This document shows positions 49,313 to 57,534 of a DNA stretch of 64,000 nucleotides, one piece after another. The DNA lies in contig CAWHMD010000003.1 in NCBI GenBank assembly GCA_963830385.1, positions 1 through 64,000 on the forward strand, read 5' to 3'. Each line of letters begins with the position of its first letter. Within the stretch, counting starts at the first letter, position 1. The position numbers and the translations under genes were made by a program. Source of the stretch: Bog-532 sp963830385 (GTDB taxonomy: Bacteria > Actinomycetota > Actinomycetes > Streptosporangiales > Streptosporangiaceae). A model generated the notes under the pieces. That model made no database searches. It was not told the origin of the DNA and saw nothing but the letters and a program-made list of their open reading frames with translations.

Positions 49313-50446
49313 ATGAACTCCCACCACACCACGCCCTCCGGGCTGCCGCGGGCCCGGTCGATCGGGGTGCCGTTCGACGGTGACCCGGGCCGCGGCAATG
49401 CGATCACCGACGTCGGCGGGGTCGAGGTCGGCTACGTCACGCTGATCGAGGGCTCCGGCCCGATGCGGGTGGGCGAGGGCCCGGTGCGGACCGGCGTGAC
49501 CGCGATCCTCGCCCGCGGCCGGGACGGCTGGGGGACGGGCTGCGCGGCCGGATTCCACTCGTTCAACGGCAACGGTGAGCTGACCGCCTCACACTGGCTG
49601 GCCGAGACCGGGATCTTGTCCTCGGCCGTGCTGCTGACCAACACCTACGCGGTCGGCACCGTGCACCGCGGCGTGGTCGACTGGATCAACCAGAACCGGC
49701 CCGGCCAGCTGCCCTGGGAGTTCCCGGTCGTCGGCGAAACCTACGACGGCTACCTCAACGACGTCAGCGGCGCCCACGTCACCACCGGCCACGCGGTGAC
49801 CGCGATCGACCAGGCCCACGGCGGCCCGATCGAGGAGGGCTCGGTCGGTGGCGGCACCGGCATGTGCTGCTACGGCTACAAGGGTGGCAGCGGCACCGCC
49901 TCCCGGCTGGTCCCGCTGGGCGCCCAGACGTACACGGTGGGCGCGTTCGTGCAGGCCAACTTCGGCCGCCGCCGGCACCTGACCATCGCCGGGCACCCGG
50001 TCGGTAAGGAACTGCTGGACGACAACCCGCTGGAGGAGACCAGCTGGTTCCTGCCCCCCGGGTCCGGCTCGATCATCGCCGTGGTCGCGACCGACGCGCC
50101 GCTGCTGCCCGGCCAGTGCAGCGCGCTGGCCCGCCGGGCCACGCTCGGCATCGGCCGGACCGGGACCACCGGCTCGCACAGCTCGGGCGACATTTTCCTG
50201 GCCTTCTCCACCGCCAACCCGGGCCAGCTGGGCGCCGGGGAAGGTCCCGGCTCACCCGAGCCGGGGCAGCTCCGGCGGCTGGAGTTCCTGGGCTGGGACG
50301 ACATCGACGGGCTGTTCGAGGCCACGGTCCAGGCGGTCGAGGAGGCCGTCCTCAACGCGCTGGTGGCCAACTCCGAGATGACCGGCCGCGACGGCCACCG
50401 GATGCCGGCCCTGCCCCGCGACCGGGTGACCGCCCTGCTCGGCTAG
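49313..50446 (+). CDS. P1 family peptidase (DmpA-type aminopeptidase)
   Basis: 377 residues. DmpA/BapA-type Ntn hydrolases cut themselves before a Ser; the expected site is in PPGSGSIIAVVATDAPL, between Gly252 and Ser253. Other conserved parts are GHAVTAIDQA, GTGMCCYGYKGGSGTASRLV, NFGRRRHLTIAGHPVG and SHSSGDIFLAFSTANPG. It releases N-terminal residues, often D-amino acids or beta-amino acids, from short peptides. TACTAT at 49301-49306 is 6 bp before the ATG, fitting a leaderless promoter. Overlaps the DUF222 gene by 4 nt tail to tail. Confidence 0.9.
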   Translation: MNSHHTTPSGLPRARSIGVPFDGDPGRGNAITDVGGVEVGYVTLIEGSGPMRVGEGPVRTGVTAILARGRDGWGTGCAAGFHSFNGNGELTASHWLAETGILSSAVLLTNTYAVGTVHRGVVDWINQNRPGQLPWEFPVVGETYDGYLNDVSGAHVTTGHAVTAIDQAHGGPIEEGSVGGGTGMCCYGYKGGSGTASRLVPLGAQTYTVGAFVQANFGRRRHLTIAGHPVGKELLDDNPLEETSWFLPPGSGSIIAVVATDAPLLPGQCSALARRATLGIGRTGTTGSHSSGDIFLAFSTANPGQLGAGEGPGSPEPGQLRRLEFLGWDDIDGLFEATVQAVEEAVLNALVANSEMTGRDGHRMPALPRDRVTALLG

Positions 50447-52146
50447 TCAGCTAGTGCACTCGATAAATAAGCGTCGGGTGTGGTGCGGTACTTGCGGCCG
50501 GCGGGGGTCGTCCAGATCATGACGCCGGGCCGGGGTTGTTCAAGGCGCCAGCCCTCAGCCTGTTTGCACCGATGGTGGTGTCGGCACAGCGGAGCTAGAC
50601 CGCATTCGCAGGTCCGGCCGCCCTGGTCGTAGGGCACCGTGTGGTCGAGGTCGCAGCGGGCGGCGGGTTGCCGGCAGCCGGGGGCGGTGCAGGTCGGAGT
50701 GCGGGCGATGATCAGGTGCCGGAGGGCGCGGCTGGGCTGGTAGCCGGGTTCTTGATGAGGATGATCGCAGCTGCCGCGGGCCAGGGGGGAGATGGTGACT
50801 GTGACGGGCTGGCGGCCCAGGCTGTTGAGGGCTGCTGGGCGGGGGAGGCAGCCATGGCCAATGGCCTGCCCGCCGGGGCCGGTGAAGGTGAGGCAGCAGC
50901 GGGTCCGCGGCTCGGTGGCCGCGAGACTGGTGAGCTGGCGGGCGAGCGGCCCGTCGATGGGCCCGAACCCGGCGGCCGTCCCGGGGGCGTCGGTGAGCCC
51001 GAGCTGGGTGGCGAGCGGCACGGTCAAGTTGATCAAGGTGGGCAGCCGTGGACTGGGGGCTGCTGGGCGGGGCGCAGGGGAAGGCGCGGCCGGGCCGGTC
51101 GCCGGCGGGGCGGCCGGGCTGGGTGGCCGGGCCGGGCCGAGGAGGGCGTCGAGGTAGGCGCGGGCTCGCAGTTCCTCGATCGACCCGGAAAGGCCGGCGG
51201 AGCGGAGCGCCAGGGCGCGGGTCGTGAGCTGCTGGTCGGCGGCCAGCACGTCGGCGGGCGGCAGGCCGTAGCCGGCCAGGGCGGCGGTGCCTGCGTCTTC
51301 CCGCCAGCGGCGCACCCGCGGATCCCGCTGGGCTTCCTCCCGCCGCCGGGCCGCCGCCTCCGGATCGGCGGCGATCACCACCCGGGCCAGCGCGGCCCGC
51401 AGCTGCCCGGTTGTCTGCTCTCCGGCTTTGGGCAGGATCTGTTCCTCCACCGCCCGGGCGCCAGCATCGGACAAGACCCGGGTCGCCTCGGCGATCAGCC
51501 GGGCTTTCGCCCGGTCGATCAGGCCTTCATGGTGGGCGCGGGCGGTCCCGGGCAGCCGGATCTCCAAATCCAGGGCCAGCGCGGTGCAGGTACCGGCGGC
51601 CTGGCTGGTCAAGGTCAGCGCCGCCGCGATCTCATCGACCGCGAACTCGCTGATCTGCTCCGGAAACTGTCCAGAGACCGGAGGCGGAACACCTGGGGCG
51701 GGACGGCGACGGGCCAGCTCGGTCACCGCGGCCAGGCCGCTGGCACTGGCCCAGGACTCGATCCGCTGCCAGGCCCTCAGCACCCCGACCAGCTCATCAT
51801 CGTCCAGATCCGCCAGCCCGTCGTCGCGGGTGACCGCGTCGGCCAGCCCGGCCAGCGTTCCGCTGGGCGCGCAGGTATCGAGAGCGCCACCAGACTCAAA
51901 CCCGCAGCCTGACTGCAGGGGGATGAGCGGGACCCGCGGACGGAATCCGGCCGCCAGGCTCTCGCCCGCCGCCGCTATCGCGCGTTCCTGGCGGGCCGCA
52001 TCGATCCCGGCGAACAGTTCACCGATCGGAACATCCGCGAACTCCGGCGGGCAGCCCGTATCTGGGCTCAGGGACCACCCAGGCTGCAACGCGTCCGGCA
52101 GCGGATCGTCGTCACCGACCGGATTGGGAAATGCTGCCGCCGCCAT
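50443..52146 (-). CDS. DUF222 domain HNH endonuclease-like protein (13E12 family), copy 2
   Basis: 567 residues, ATG at 52146 preceded by GGCGGTGA. It is clearly paralogous to 22541-24202: shared segments include PADVLAADQQLTTRALALRSAG, GSIEELRARAYLDALLG and the C-terminal CTAPGCRQPAARCDLDH, YDQGGRTCECGLAPLCRHHHRCKQ. Domain order is the same (DUF222 about 30-300, Pro/Ala linker, HNH). The head is longer and different from copy 1. It also has the LexA-like box upstream. The copies are in opposite orientation 28 kb apart and could recombine to invert the interval. Confidence 0.9.
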   Translation of the reverse strand: MAAAAFPNPVGDDDPLPDALQPGWSLSPDTGCPPEFADVPIGELFAGIDAARQERAIAAAGESLAAGFRPRVPLIPLQSGCGFESGGALDTCAPSGTLAGLADAVTRDDGLADLDDDELVGVLRAWQRIESWASASGLAAVTELARRRPAPGVPPPVSGQFPEQISEFAVDEIAAALTLTSQAAGTCTALALDLEIRLPGTARAHHEGLIDRAKARLIAEATRVLSDAGARAVEEQILPKAGEQTTGQLRAALARVVIAADPEAAARRREEAQRDPRVRRWREDAGTAALAGYGLPPADVLAADQQLTTRALALRSAGLSGSIEELRARAYLDALLGPARPPSPAAPPATGPAAPSPAPRPAAPSPRLPTLINLTVPLATQLGLTDAPGTAAGFGPIDGPLARQLTSLAATEPRTRCCLTFTGPGGQAIGHGCLPRPAALNSLGRQPVTVTISPLARGSCDHPHQEPGYQPSRALRHLIIARTPTCTAPGCRQPAARCDLDHTVPYDQGGRTCECGLAPLCRHHHRCKQAEGWRLEQPRPGVMIWTTPAGRKYRTTPDAYLSSALAD

Positions 52147-52180
52147 AGTTCACCGCCTTCGGCAACTGCGGATAACTGTC

Positions 52181-52196
52181 TCGAACATAGTATCGA
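52181..52196 (-). promoter_or_regulatory. LexA (SOS) box-like site upstream of DUF222/HNH gene, copy 2
   Basis: On the plus strand TCGAACATAGTATCGA: the TCGAAC half is perfect and TATCGA deviates in two positions from the box TCGAAC-N4-GTTCGA. On the gene strand it gives the same TCGATACTATGTTCG as copy 1, including TACTAT as a -10 hexamer, about 35-50 bp before the ATG. Confidence 0.7.
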
Positions 52197-52241
52197 ATTG
52201 GCGAGGAATTGGCTACCGAAAAGCCGATTTAATTTTCCAAA

Positions 52242-52266
52242 AAAAGTGCACAAAGAAAAGTGCACA
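52242..52266. repeat. Direct repeat AAAAGTGCACA, two copies at 14-bp period
   Basis: AAAAGTGCACA at 52242-52252 and 52256-52266; each includes the palindrome GTGCAC. The stretch 52226-52275 is strongly A-rich for this genome. It lies in the 250-bp gap (52147-52398) between the DUF222 gene start and the end of the TetR gene; apart from this repeat and the SOS-like box I see no gene there. Confidence 0.7.
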
Positions 52267-52398
52267 CATAATGTTCGCCTAATCGGCGGGAATGGCGCGG
52301 AAAGCGGGCTAATACTCCAACCGGAGATCGTTACCTGCTTGGCCGGAACGGAACGGACCTTGGTGCGGCAGGAAGCCACTATGGCGGGCTGGCGGCTG

Positions 52399-53025
52399 TT
52401 ACTGGGCGCTGCCGGTGGGCGTCGCGCCGGGGGTGACGTGCTGCCAGCCAGCGACGAGGGCGCTGAGGGTGTCGTGCCACAGTCGCTGGCCGTCTACGGG
52501 GGGGAGGATGCACCGCAGTTCGAGGGCGGCCAGGCCTTCGCAGGCGGCGTGGAATTCCCAGGCCGCATCGGGTACGGTGCGGGCGCCGAGGCGGCCGGCA
52601 TCGCGCAGGCGGGCGATCCGGCGGTGCAGTACCGGCAGCGCGCGCTCGGCGGCCGGGGCGATTGTCTGTGCGACGTCAGAGGGCACGGACATCTGCTGGA
52701 TGCCGATCTGGAACAGTGCCGGGTGGTTCAGGGCGAACGGCCGGAACCCGAGGGTGCCGGCGGCCACCAGGTCCGCGGCGGGGTCGCCCGCCGACGGCAG
52801 GGCCTCGACGATGCCGGTGAGCATGTCGAAGGCGCGCACCCCCAGCCCGCTGAGCAGTGCCTGTTTCGATCCCAGGCTGGTGTAGACGGCCCGGGTGGTG
52901 GTACCGGTTTTCTCGGCGACCCGGCGCACGGTCAGCGCCTGAAGGCCTTCGGTCTCGGCGATTTTCTCCGCGGCCTCCAGCAGGGCAGCGCCGGTCGCTT
53001 CGTCGTGCACGCGGGTTCGGCCCAT
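52399..53025 (-). CDS. TetR family transcriptional regulator
   Basis: 208 residues. The helix-turn-helix LTVRRVAEKTGTTTRAVYTSLGSKQALLSGL spans about residues 31-61, and the C-terminal domain resembles the WHG/TetR_C group. Divergent from a methyltransferase, with a 7-bp inverted repeat operator between them (53039-53058). It probably represses both genes until it binds a ligand. Confidence 0.92.
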   Translation of the reverse strand: MGRTRVHDEATGAALLEAAEKIAETEGLQALTVRRVAEKTGTTTRAVYTSLGSKQALLSGLGVRAFDMLTGIVEALPSAGDPAADLVAAGTLGFRPFALNHPALFQIGIQQMSVPSDVAQTIAPAAERALPVLHRRIARLRDAGRLGARTVPDAAWEFHAACEGLAALELRCILPPVDGQRLWHDTLSALVAGWQHVTPGATPTGSAQ

Positions 53026-53038
53026 GGTGACATGATAC

Positions 53039-53058
53039 CGTAACGCTATTACGTTACG
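53039..53058. promoter_or_regulatory. TetR operator CGTAACG-N6-CGTTACG
   Basis: CGTAACG (53039-53045) and CGTTACG (53052-53058) are exact reverse complements with a 6-bp AT-rich spacer (CTATTA). A third related half site, TGTTACA, follows at 53060-53066. The repeat is 14 bp from the TetR start and 29 bp from the methyltransferase ATG, so it would cover both promoters. Confidence 0.8.
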
Positions 53059-53086
53059 ATGTTACATAACTGGAGGGGACGGGCCG

Positions 53087-53983
53087 ATGACGACCATCGC
53101 CGGGCCAGACCTGCAAGCAACCATCCAAGCTTGGGACCGGGCAGCGTGGAGCCTGGCCGCGCTCGCGCTGGCGGCCCGGGGCGACGGCCCGCCCGGCCTG
53201 ACGGCCGCAGCATCGGAAGTGCTGGCCGCCACCGGGCTCAGCAGCGCTGCGGGGCAGCCGCTGCGGGGCCTTGGCACCTCGACTGCCGGGCAGATCGCCA
53301 GCCAGGCCGCGGCCTCGCTGCACCAGGTCTCCGCGCTGGTCAGCGGCCGCAGCATCGGCTGGGACGCCCAAATCGATGAGGCGCTGCTGGCCCAGGGGAA
53401 CGCCAGCGCACAGGCAGCCCGGGGCTTCGCCCAATTCGCGCTGCCGATGATGGGCGGCCTCGCCGAACGCCTGACCGCCCCGGGTGCCCGCATGCTCGAC
53501 GTCGGAACCGGCGTCGGAGCGCTCGCCGTCGGCTTCGCACAGGTCTTCCCCCAGTTGCATGTGCTGGGGATCGACGTCCTTGACCGGGCCCTCAGCCTGG
53601 CCCGCCAGGCCATTGACGCCAGCGGCGTCGCTGCCCGGGTGACGGTACGCAAGCAGGATGTCGCCGGCTTCGCCGATGACACCGGATTCGACCTGGCATT
53701 TCTCCCCGCGCCGTTCATCCCGCAGCCCGCCGTGCACGGCGGGCTGCCGCGGGTAGCGGCGGCGCTGCGCCCCGGCGGATGGCTGATGGCAGGCCACGGA
53801 AAATTCGGGGGGACCCCGGCCGAGGACGCCCTGACCCGGCTCAAGACGATCGCCTACGGCGGCACACCGCTGGACGAAGCCGCGGCATCCCAGTTGCTGG
53901 GCGATGCCGGGCTGACATCGGTGCAGCCGGTACCCACCCCTCCCGGGGCACCAGCCATCACCATCGGCCAGAAACCAGCCTGA
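53087..53983 (+). CDS. Class I SAM-dependent methyltransferase
   Basis: 298 residues. The SAM-binding motif I is LDVGTGVGALAVGF (about 137-150), preceded by an all-helical N-terminal domain (1-125), as in O-methyltransferases and small-molecule methyltransferases. HVLGIDVLDRALSLARQ is motif II, and the acidic residue at its end holds the ribose. GGAGGGG lies upstream of the ATG at 53087. Substrate unknown; regulation by the divergent TetR suggests an inducible role such as detoxification. Confidence 0.88.
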   Translation: MTTIAGPDLQATIQAWDRAAWSLAALALAARGDGPPGLTAAASEVLAATGLSSAAGQPLRGLGTSTAGQIASQAAASLHQVSALVSGRSIGWDAQIDEALLAQGNASAQAARGFAQFALPMMGGLAERLTAPGARMLDVGTGVGALAVGFAQVFPQLHVLGIDVLDRALSLARQAIDASGVAARVTVRKQDVAGFADDTGFDLAFLPAPFIPQPAVHGGLPRVAAALRPGGWLMAGHGKFGGTPAEDALTRLKTIAYGGTPLDEAAASQLLGDAGLTSVQPVPTPPGAPAITIGQKPA

Positions 53984-54053
53984 CGACGGCCGCGATGACC
54001 CCCTGCCAGCCGGGCCGACGTCCCCATCAGCGGACCCAAGATCAATCCGGCCG

Positions 54054-55448
54054 GGACTTGGTGATCTTCAAGGCTGCCTTGCCTGCCGCTGGTAGTGGCA
54101 GGTTTTGGCCCGGTGCTGGCGGCGCCGCCGCCAGGCCGACCATCGCAGGCGGTGCCGGGCATCTCGGGCTGGCTGGATGATCAAGGCGGCAAACAGCGCG
54201 GCGATCTCGTTGCGGGTCAGCGGGATCTGCCCGGCGGGTGGCGGGTGGCGGGCATGTTCGGCGGCGGTAGCGATGGACAGGAACGCGAGGGCGAGCATGG
54301 CCAGGGTGGTCCACCGGTACCAGGAGCCCCAGCGGCGGACCTGATGCTCATCCAGCCCGGTCAATCCCTTGCTGGCCTGGAAATTTTCTTCCGTGGTCCA
54401 CCGCGATCCTGCGGCCTTGACCAGGGCCGGCAGCGGGACGTGGCGGGGGCTGTAGCAGCGGTAGAACGCTAGTTCCCTGGTGCGGCGGTTGCGGCGGAAC
54501 AGCAGCCAGCGGCGGCCGGGCTTGCAGGGGCCGATGGCCACCCAGGCCCAGTCGTAATAGCGGTGTCCCTTGGCGCCCTGCCCGGCCGAGTACCGCTGCC
54601 ACGCCGCGCGGGGCAGGCGTGCGGTGATCTGGCGGCCCTGGCAGGTACCCGGGCCGATGACCACGCGGTGGGTGCCAGCGACCGCCAGCACGTATCCGAT
54701 CTGGCGCCGTTCCAGGTCAGCGCGCAGGCCCGGATCCGCGCCGTATACCTCATCCCCCGTGACCCAGGCCGCTGGCGCCCCCGCATCTAGGGCGCGGGTG
54801 ATCATCACCCGGGCCAGCTTGGGCTTGGTCGCGAACCCGGTCCCTCCCGGGATGCCCGCCGCGGCACACCGGGCCCCATCAGCGATCCAGGACTTCGGAA
54901 GGTAGAGCTCCCGGTCGATCAGCGCATGCCCCCGCGGGGTTGCGTAGCTGAGGAACACCGCGACCTGGCAGTTCTCCACCCGCCCGGCGGTGCCGGTGTA
55001 TTGGCGCTGCACGCCAGCACTGGCGCTGCCCTTCTTCAGGTCGCCGGTCTCATCGACCACCAGCACCGCACCCGGCCCGCCCAGGTGTCCGATCACGTAC
55101 TCGCGAACGTCGTCGCGGACCGCATCGGCGTCCCACCGGGCACCCGCCAGCAGGTGCTGCATCCCATCGGGGGTGGCGTCCCCAGCGTGCTCGGCGATCG
55201 TCCAGCAGTTTTTGCGCCGCAGTCCCCACAATAAGCCCAGTACGAACGCCCGCGCCCGCCGCCGCGGCTCCACCCGGGCGAACCGCCCCGCGATCCGCCC
55301 CATCAGCTCGTCAAACTGTCCCAGCCATCGGTCAGGGTCTACGCCGAACTCAGCGGCCACCGCCAGATCATCATGAGTCGTCACAAACCATGATCATCAC
55401 GGTGGCCGTTTCGCGTCCAGCCCGCTGCACCGCCAGGTCACGAAGTCC
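54054..55448. mobile_element. IS701-family insertion sequence, about 1.4 kb
   Basis: One transposase gene flanked by imperfect terminal inverted repeats: GGACTTGGTGATCT (54054-54067) and, at the other end, the reverse complement of GGACTTCGTGACCT (55435-55448), 12 of 14 identical. Length 1395 bp is normal for the family. No convincing target-site duplication is visible in the flanks, so the outer edges may differ by a few bases, or the copy is old or has recombined. It sits 10 bp from the 3' end of an SDR gene. Confidence 0.8.
54068..55384 (-). CDS. IS701 family transposase
   Basis: 438 residues, intact. DDE-type fold: VLVVDETGDLKKG (first Asp), a central AWVTGDEVYGADPGLR (second Asp) and SRWTTEENFQASKGLTGLDEHQVR with the catalytic Glu. 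The N-terminal region WGLRRKNCWTIAEHAGDATPDGMQHLL is characteristic of the family. The stop lies directly against the left terminal repeat. The frame is uninterrupted, so the element may still be active. Confidence 0.94.
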   Translation of the reverse strand: MTTHDDLAVAAEFGVDPDRWLGQFDELMGRIAGRFARVEPRRRARAFVLGLLWGLRRKNCWTIAEHAGDATPDGMQHLLAGARWDADAVRDDVREYVIGHLGGPGAVLVVDETGDLKKGSASAGVQRQYTGTAGRVENCQVAVFLSYATPRGHALIDRELYLPKSWIADGARCAAAGIPGGTGFATKPKLARVMITRALDAGAPAAWVTGDEVYGADPGLRADLERRQIGYVLAVAGTHRVVIGPGTCQGRQITARLPRAAWQRYSAGQGAKGHRYYDWAWVAIGPCKPGRRWLLFRRNRRTRELAFYRCYSPRHVPLPALVKAAGSRWTTEENFQASKGLTGLDEHQVRRWGSWYRWTTLAMLALAFLSIATAAEHARHPPPAGQIPLTRNEIAALFAALIIQPARDARHRLRWSAWRRRRQHRAKTCHYQRQARQP

Positions 55449-55458
55449 GGTTGGAGTA

Positions 55459-56442
55459 CTAAGCGGGACCCCCCGCGGCTGCTCCCGGTGAACCCTGCAA
55501 CTCTGCGCCAGCTCCCGAGGGGGTGGCCACGGCGCTCAGGCTGACCCCGGTCAGGCGTTCCGCCTCCGCCCACAGCCGCGCGGCGGTGGCGGCGTCGCGC
55601 GCCCGGCGGGGCGGCCGGGTGAGGACCGTCGGCCCGACCAGGCCGAACCGCTGGCTCGGCCCGTAGTAGCCGCCATTACCCGCGTCCGGGCTGGTCGCCG
55701 CGTACAGCAGCGGCTCGCAGCCGGTCTGGACCTCCTGCGACAGCAGCCGGGTGCCGAGCTGCAGCGGTGACCACCGGACCCGCTCCCGGCCCAGGTTCGG
55801 GCCGCTGGTCTGCAGGTTGGTCCGGGTGAAGCCGGGGTGGGCGGCCGTGCTCACCAGGTCCCAGCCCCGCTCGGCGGCCAGCGCCGCCAGGTGCTCGGTG
55901 AGCATCAGGTCGGCCAGCTTGGACTGGCAGTAGGCGGGCCAGGCGCGGTACCGGCGGCTGGCCTGCAGGTCGGTGAAGTTGATCCGGCCCACGTTGGCCA
56001 TGCCGCTGCTCATCGTGACCACCCGCGGCGCCGGCGCCTTCAGCAGCAGCGGCAGCAGCCTCACGGTCAGCGCGAACGGCCCGAGGAAGTTGCTGCCGAA
56101 CTGCAGCTCGAAGCCATCGGCGGTGGTCATCCGGGTCGGCACCGCCATCACCCCGGCGTTGTTGAGCAGCAGGTCCAGCGGTGTGCCGTCCGCGATCAGC
56201 CCGTCGGCGAACTCGCCCACCGAGGCCAGGTCGGCCAGGTCGATCCGGCGCACCTCGAGCTGGGCGCCGGGGTACTGGGCGAGGATCCCGTCCCGGGCCT
56301 GCTCGCCCTTGGCCGGCGTGCGGACCGCCATGATCACGTGCGCCCCGGCCGCGGCCAGCCGCCGGGCCGCCTCCAGGCCGGTACCGCTGTTCGCCCCGGT
56401 GATGACCACTCGCCGCCCGGACTGATCGGGAACTGAGTACAT
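55459..56442 (-). CDS. SDR family oxidoreductase
   Basis: 327 residues from the ATG at 56442. TGANSGTGLEAARRL is the cofactor motif, LLNNAGVMAVP the NNAG element, and YCQSKLADLML the Tyr/Lys pair; this is the retinol-dehydrogenase/protochlorophyllide-reductase-like branch. The protein probably used to end near RLTGVSL; a low-complexity tail follows, and the IS701 end is 10 bp beyond the stop, so the insertion may have altered the C-terminus. Divergent from a TetR with three operators between them. Confidence 0.88.
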   Translation of the reverse strand: MYSVPDQSGRRVVITGANSGTGLEAARRLAAAGAHVIMAVRTPAKGEQARDGILAQYPGAQLEVRRIDLADLASVGEFADGLIADGTPLDLLLNNAGVMAVPTRMTTADGFELQFGSNFLGPFALTVRLLPLLLKAPAPRVVTMSSGMANVGRINFTDLQASRRYRAWPAYCQSKLADLMLTEHLAALAAERGWDLVSTAAHPGFTRTNLQTSGPNLGRERVRWSPLQLGTRLLSQEVQTGCEPLLYAATSPDAGNGGYYGPSQRFGLVGPTVLTRPPRRARDAATAARLWAEAERLTGVSLSAVATPSGAGAELQGSPGAAAGGPA

Positions 56443-56466
56443 GCCGCCGCCTTCATCAGCACTTAC

Positions 56467-56534
56467 AGACCATCGGTCTCTTACGGCACTGACGCTAGCA
56501 GACCGCCGGTCTCTACACAAGGGACCGACGGTCT
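56467..56534. promoter_or_regulatory. Three AGACC-N3-GGTCT operators between SDR and TetR
   Basis: AGACC ATC GGTCT (56467-56479), AGACC GCC GGTCT (56500-56512) and GGACC GAC GGTCT (56522-56534). The first two are perfect inverted repeats. Centre spacings of 33 and 22 bp are whole helical turns, so dimers would lie on one DNA face. The third overlaps the region before TAATAT (56536-56541), a likely -10 box of the TetR gene. Confidence 0.85.
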
Positions 56535-56548
56535 GTAATATGCGGGGT

Positions 56549-57226
56549 ATGACCGTGTTCCAGCGAGCCCGCAGTGCCGAGCAGCGCGAGGTGCGCCGCC
56601 GCGCGATCCTGGACACCGCGGCCGCCATGCTCTCGCAGATGCCGGCGTCCGAGGTCACGCTGAACGAGCTGAGCCGCCGCGTCGGCCTGGCCAAGTCCAA
56701 CGTGCTCCGGTACTTCGAGTCACGCGAGGCGGTGCTGCTGGAGCTGCTCGCCACCCAATGGCAGGAATGGCTGACGGCCCTGGCTGGTGACCTGGACGGC
56801 GCCGTGACCCCCCAGGCGCCGGTCACCACCCGCGGCGATCAGATGGCGGCGGCCCTGGCCGCCTCGCTGGCCGTCCGGCCCGTCCTCTGCGACCTGGTCA
56901 GCGCCCAGGCCGCCGTGCTCGAACGCAACGTCTCCCCGCAGATCGCCGCCACCTACAAGCGCTCGACCCTGGCCGGTTTCGGGGACCTGGCCGGGCTCCT
57001 CCGCCGGCACCTCGGCGAGCTCAGCGAAGACGACGCCTGGCGCCTGGCCGGTGCCAGCGTCATCACCACCGGCGCCCTGTGGCCCCAGTGCCAGCCCTCA
57101 CCCGCGCTGCTGGCCGCCTATGAGGCCGACCCCAGCCTGGCCGCCCTCCGCCTGGACTTCGCCCGTACCCTCCGCGAGTTCATCGAAGTCCTGATCTCCG
57201 GCCTCCTCGCCCGCGCCACCGCCTGA
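56549..57226 (+). CDS. TetR family transcriptional regulator
   Basis: 225 residues from the ATG at 56549; an ATG at 56540 would add three residues. TAATAT at 56536-56541 would give a leaderless transcript at 56549. The helix-turn-helix is VTLNELSRRVGLAKSNVLRYFESREAVLLELL (about 36-67). The C-terminal domain is of the TetR_C group with WQEWLTALAGDL. It most likely represses itself and the divergent SDR through the three operators. Confidence 0.9.
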   Translation: MTVFQRARSAEQREVRRRAILDTAAAMLSQMPASEVTLNELSRRVGLAKSNVLRYFESREAVLLELLATQWQEWLTALAGDLDGAVTPQAPVTTRGDQMAAALAASLAVRPVLCDLVSAQAAVLERNVSPQIAATYKRSTLAGFGDLAGLLRRHLGELSEDDAWRLAGASVITTGALWPQCQPSPALLAAYEADPSLAALRLDFARTLREFIEVLISGLLARATA

Positions 57227-57268
57227 CTCATAGGTGCCGCTCAGGGACTGCCGCTCAGAGGCTGCCGC

Positions 57269-57448
57269 TCAGGGACTGCCGCCCATGCGCTCTATCAGCG
57301 AACCGCGGCTCAGCCCGAGCTGAGCGCAGAACTGGTCCAGGTCTTTGATGGTGACGGGGTCGTGGAGGGTCCGGTCCGCGGCCTCGGCCGCCTCCGGCAT
57401 GCCCGCCCGGCGCAAGGTCTTGACGAATTGCTCCTTCGAAAGGTCCAT
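57269..57448 (-). CDS. Small acidic helical protein (59 aa)
   Basis: 59 residues from the ATG at 57448, with a strong GAGGAGG 5 nt upstream. The sequence is two short helical units (SKEQFVKTLRRAGMPEAAEAADRTL and DLDQFCAQLGLSRGSLIERMGGSP). The ending RMGGSP is a recurring C-terminus of small hypothetical proteins in actinomycetes. No membrane segment. Function unknown. It follows the LLM gene on the same strand by 86 bp. Confidence 0.75.
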   Translation of the reverse strand: MDLSKEQFVKTLRRAGMPEAAEAADRTLHDPVTIKDLDQFCAQLGLSRGSLIERMGGSP

Positions 57449-57534
57449 CGGGACCTCCTCGCTACGGAAGGTGGCCCCGGACGCCCATTGGCCGGAGCCC
57501 GCCGCTGTCGCTGACAACCACCACGCGGGCTCAA

